From Acidimicrobiia bacterium (GTDB taxonomy: Bacteria > Actinomycetota > Acidimicrobiia > Acidimicrobiales > Bin134), in assembly GCA_009842675.1 (NCBI GenBank), contig VYEX01000065.1, positions 1 to 64,000 on the forward strand: a stretch of DNA of 64,000 nt. The letters are read 5' to 3'. A program made the position numbers and the translations under genes. The notes under the pieces are model-generated. The model was not told the origin of the DNA. It worked only from the letters and a program-made list of their open reading frames with translations, and did not search any database. Position 1 is the first letter of the stretch; every line of letters begins with the position of its first letter. Of this stretch, positions 60,461-64,000 are shown one piece after another.

Positions 60461-62415
60461 GCCGAGTTCCTCGCGCCGACGCCGGAGAGCTGCACGGCCA
60501 CCGCGGCAGGCGGCTGGTAGCCGGTGGGTACCTGGCCGGTGCCCTGGCTGCCCCCCGCGGGCGGTGTGGCAGAGGCCACGATGTGCTCGATGCTGTAGCC
60601 GGTGCAAGCCCCGCAGTCATAGCACGGGGTCCAACGGCAGTCCTCCAAACCCACCTCATTGAGGGCGTCCCTCCAGTCCTGCCACAGGAAGTCCTTGTGC
60701 AATCCGGCCGAAAGGTGGTCCCAGGGAAGAACTTCGTCCTCGGTGCGGTGTCGGTGTACATACCAGTCCACCGACAGCCCATGCTTGGCCATGGCCTGGG
60801 TCCAGCGGTCGTAGTCGAAGTGCTCCGACCATTCCTGGAATGTGCCCCCCTGGCGCCACACCTCCTCGATGACCCGGCCGATGCGGCGGTCGCCCCGGCT
60901 GGCGATTCCCTCCACCAAGCTGGCCTTGGGATCGTGCCACTTCATCTGGACGCCCCGGTTGCGCTTGATGTCATCGCGCAGCAAGAAGACCTTGCGCTGA
61001 AGCTCCGACACCGTGTTCTGGCCAAACCATTGGAACGGCGTGAACGGCTTGGGCACGAACCCGCCCAGCGAAACCGTCACCGACGGGTTCTTGGTGTGGG
61101 CCCTGCCCAGCTCCACACAATTGCGGGCCAGCTCTCCTATGGCCAGCGTGTCCACATCGGTCTCGGTGGGGAGACCGGTGAGGAAGTAGAGCTTCATGCG
61201 CCGCCAACCCTGGGAGAAGGCCGACTCCACCGCCCCGTAGAGGTCTCGCTCGTCGATGAGCTTGTTGATCACCTGGCGCATCCGCCACGACCCGGCCTCG
61301 GGGGCGAAGGTCAGGCCGGTGCGCCGAGCCCGTTGGATCTGGGCGGCCAGACCCACGGTGAAGGCGTCCACCCGCAGACTGGGCAGCGACACCGACACTT
61401 CTCCGGCGCCGCAGTCCATGGTGGCGGACACCACTTCGGTGATCCCGCTGAAATCGGCCGTGGACAATGAGGTGAGCGCCACCTCGTCATAGCCGGAGCG
61501 GGCCAGTCCGTCGGCCACCATGGTGCGAACCTGTTCGGCGGGGCGCTCCCGTACCGGACGGGTGATCATTCCCGCCTGGCAGAACCGGCACCCCCGGGTG
61601 CAGCCCCGGAACACCTCCACGTTGAGCCGGTCGTGGACCACCTCGGTGAGCGGCACCAGCTGCTGCTTGGGATAGGGCCACTCCGCCAGATCGGCCACCG
61701 TGCGCTTCTCCACCACGGCGGGAACATCGGCGAACCGGGGCGTTATCGACACCAGCGCCGGGCCGTCGTAGGCCACGTCATACAGCGACGGCACGTACAC
61801 GCCCTCAACCGCGGCCAGGGCCCGCAGCACCGACTGGCGCGACTTCTTGCCCGAACGCTTCCAGTCCCTGACCACTGCGTTAATCTCTGAAACCACCTCT
61901 TCGCCGTCGCCCAGCACGAAGAAGTCCACGAAGTCGGCTAGCGGCTCGGGGTTGTAGGTGCAGTGCCCGCCGGCGCCAATCAACAGGTCGTCGTCGGCCC
62001 GGTTTTCGGCCCGCACCGGGACTCCGGTCAGGTCGATGCAGTTGAGCAGGTTGGTATAGACCAGTTCGGCTGACAGGTTGAACGCCAGAACGTCGAAAAC
62101 TGCCGCCCGCCGGTGGGTGTCCACCGAGAACAGCGGGAGGCCCGCGGCCCGCATCTCGGCCTCCATGTCCACCCAGGGGGCATAGGCCCGCTCGGCCACC
62201 GAGTCATCTCGCTCGTTGAGGATCTCATAGAGGATCTGAAGGCCCTGGTTGGGCAGGCCGATCTCATAGGTGTCGGGATAGGCCAGCAGCCACGCCACTT
62301 TGGACGGATGATGCTCCGGCGTCGCCATCCCGCCTTCGCCGCCGATGTAGCGCGCCGGTTTCGACACGTCTGGCAACACCAGTTCCAATTCCGGCCAAAG
62401 CGACATTGTCACCAA
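60457..62415 (-). CDS. TIGR03960-like B12-binding/radical SAM protein
   Basis: FRGCTRGCRFCQAGMITRPVRERP (CxxxCxxC), LTFAPEAGSWRMRQVINK, YDCGACTGYSIEH. Confidence 0.88.
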   Translation of the reverse strand: MVTMSLWPELELVLPDVSKPARYIGGEGGMATPEHHPSKVAWLLAYPDTYEIGLPNQGLQILYEILNERDDSVAERAYAPWVDMEAEMRAAGLPLFSVDTHRRAAVFDVLAFNLSAELVYTNLLNCIDLTGVPVRAENRADDDLLIGAGGHCTYNPEPLADFVDFFVLGDGEEVVSEINAVVRDWKRSGKKSRQSVLRALAAVEGVYVPSLYDVAYDGPALVSITPRFADVPAVVEKRTVADLAEWPYPKQQLVPLTEVVHDRLNVEVFRGCTRGCRFCQAGMITRPVRERPAEQVRTMVADGLARSGYDEVALTSLSTADFSGITEVVSATMDCGAGEVSVSLPSLRVDAFTVGLAAQIQRARRTGLTFAPEAGSWRMRQVINKLIDERDLYGAVESAFSQGWRRMKLYFLTGLPTETDVDTLAIGELARNCVELGRAHTKNPSVTVSLGGFVPKPFTPFQWFGQNTVSELQRKVFLLRDDIKRNRGVQMKWHDPKASLVEGIASRGDRRIGRVIEEVWRQGGTFQEWSEHFDYDRWTQAMAKHGLSVDWYVHRHRTEDEVLPWDHLSAGLHKDFLWQDWRDALNEVGLEDCRWTPCYDCGACTGYSIEHIVASATPPAGGSQGTGQVPTGYQPPAAVAVQLSGVGARNSA

Positions 62416-62495
62416 TCTACCGCCGGCCCTTCGCCAGCCCGAACCAGTTCAGATGGACCGCCGACAGCCGCTGAAGTCAAAACCGGAATTCCCGG

Positions 62496-63656
62496 TCAGA
62501 CAAACCTGCGCATGCGAACGTTGAGAACCAGGCCGAGGCCGATGAGTGTGGCGATAGCCGAGGAACCGCCGTAGGAGACCAGAGGAAGGGGAATCCCAGT
62601 GATAGGGGTGATGCCCAGTGTCATGCCCACCGCCTCAAACATCTGGAACAGGATCATGGCGAACACGCCCGAGCAGATGAGGGCGCCGAATCGGTCCTTG
62701 GCCAGGCGGGCTGCCTGGAGAATCCGCAGCAGCAGCAGGGCGTAGAGACCCAGGGTGGCGGCCGAGCCCACGAATCCGAACTCCTCGCCGATGACGGTGA
62801 AGATGAAGTCGGTGTGCTGCTGGGGCACCAAACCGCTCAGCGTCTGGGAGCCCTCGCCATAGCCCTTGCCGCTCACCCCTCCGTTGCCGATGGCAATCTG
62901 GGCTTGGCGCTGTTGGAAGGCGGCGTCGGTGATGCCGGTAGTGGGGTCTACGAAGGTACGCAGCCGGTTGGTCTGGTACTCCTCCAGCATGTTGGAGTTG
63001 ATCATCAGCGCCACCACCGTGACCACGATCAGGGCGATTCCGATGACCTGTCGGAAGCGAATGCCGCCGATCAGCAGCAGGACGAAACCGATGAACACGT
63101 AGATGATCGCGGTGCCCACATCGGGCTGGAGAAGAACCAGCAATCCGGGCCACGCCACGATTCCTACGGCAAAGAACACCCGGGGGGCGCTCAAGTGGTC
63201 TTCGTAGCGCGACAAGAAATACGCCACTGCGACGATGATCGCCAGCTTGTGGAATTCAGATGGCTGAAGCTGGAAATCGCCGAACCGGAACCACGAACGG
63301 GCACCGTTGACCTCTTCGCCCAACGGTCCCAGCACCACGATCAGCGCCAGAATCCCCACTCCGTAGATAGCCACCGCGAACTTGGCCAGTTCCTGATACG
63401 GGAACCAGGCCGCAAAGATCATGAAAAGTGCGCCAGCCACGGCGAACAGCGATTGGCGCTCCAAGAAGAAGGAGTCGAAATTCTCCGGATCACGGCCCCG
63501 GGTGGTGCTGTAGATGGCCGCGATCCCTATGGCGGCCAGACCAGCCGCGGCCAGCACCAACAGCAGATCGATGTGCATCCACGGCGCGTAGGGGCTGCTC
63601 CGGGGATTGAACTCCCGGTCCTTCAAACGGCGTTCCTCCAGAGAAATGACTGCCAT
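62496..63656 (-). CDS. rodA: Rod shape-determining protein RodA (FtsW/RodA/SpoVE family)
   Basis: LQPDVGTAIIYVFIGFVLL, GNGGVSGKGYGEGSQTLSGLVPQQHTDFIFTVIGEEFGFVG, GIPLPLVSYGGSSAIATLIGLGLVLNV. Confidence 0.95.
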   Translation of the reverse strand: MAVISLEERRLKDREFNPRSSPYAPWMHIDLLLVLAAAGLAAIGIAAIYSTTRGRDPENFDSFFLERQSLFAVAGALFMIFAAWFPYQELAKFAVAIYGVGILALIVVLGPLGEEVNGARSWFRFGDFQLQPSEFHKLAIIVAVAYFLSRYEDHLSAPRVFFAVGIVAWPGLLVLLQPDVGTAIIYVFIGFVLLLIGGIRFRQVIGIALIVVTVVALMINSNMLEEYQTNRLRTFVDPTTGITDAAFQQRQAQIAIGNGGVSGKGYGEGSQTLSGLVPQQHTDFIFTVIGEEFGFVGSAATLGLYALLLLRILQAARLAKDRFGALICSGVFAMILFQMFEAVGMTLGITPITGIPLPLVSYGGSSAIATLIGLGLVLNVRMRRFV

Positions 63657-64000
63657 CAGGCCGCACTCTCCAGTTCTGCGTTCTCGGCGTCCGCCTCAGC
63701 CCCATCATCGCCGATCGACCCGCTCAACTCGGCCAAATCGTCGATGGTGCGGACCGCGGGCACCGAGTTGGTGGCGATGGGCTCCAGCACCCGGCGCACC
63801 GCGGGGGCAGCCACCGATGCCCCGAATCCCGACTCCTCCATGATCGCCACGACAACGTACTCGGGATTGGGATTGGGTCCGAAGGCCGCGAACAGCGAGT
63901 TGTCGGCTTGGCCCACGACCTCAGCCGTCCCGGTCTTGCCCGCCACCGGCCACTCCTCATGGGGGAAGCCGAAGAACGCCGAGTGGGCGGTACCCTCCAA
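63656..64000 (-). CDS. mrdA: Penicillin-binding protein 2 (transpeptidase), C-terminal part, truncated by window edge
   Basis: VAGKTGTAEVVGQADNSLFAAFGPNPNPEYVVVAIME (KTGT box); stop overlaps the rodA start (TGATG). Confidence 0.87.
   Translation of the reverse strand: MEGTAHSAFFGFPHEEWPVAGKTGTAEVVGQADNSLFAAFGPNPNPEYVVVAIMEESGFGASVAAPAVRRVLEPIATNSVPAVRTIDDLAELSGSIGDDGAEADAENAELESAA

Overview
64 kb of a high-GC actinobacterial chromosome. Gene order and content suggest an Acidimicrobiia-like lineage (inference). Most of the window is dense housekeeping sequence: acn, gltA, rsmE-dnaJ-hrcA, lepA, rpsT, holA, a FolP2-like gene, comEC-comEA, leuS, tRNA-Ala(GGC), rsfS, a LytR C-terminal-like protein, nadD, a sigma-70 factor, class II DAHP synthase, sulfite reductase-APS reductase, moxR/VWA, proA, murJ, proB-obgE-rpmA-rplU, RNase E/G, TIGR03936/TIGR03960-type radical SAM pair, rodA and the 3' end of mrdA. 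Accessory or less ordinary content: a C5-cytosine DNA methyltransferase cut by the left edge and absent from the ORF track; a fused acyl-CoA reductase/HAD gene next to a LarA-like protein and a PlsC-like acyltransferase; a lone retropepsin-like protein; a GH3/PA14 glucosidase; a frameshifted MFS transporter; and an acyl-CoA ligase/sulfotransferase/P450 cluster. Two signals stand out. (1) A 166-bp element with perfect 21-bp inverted termini flanked by TA, sitting on the proA stop codon (MITE-like). (2) A recurring pattern in which a gene's start region is duplicated 14-52 bp upstream, giving a short mini-ORF that begins with the same residues as the real gene; several of these are chained by overlapping NTGA stop/start codons. 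All calls are from reading the sequence; no database searches were run.
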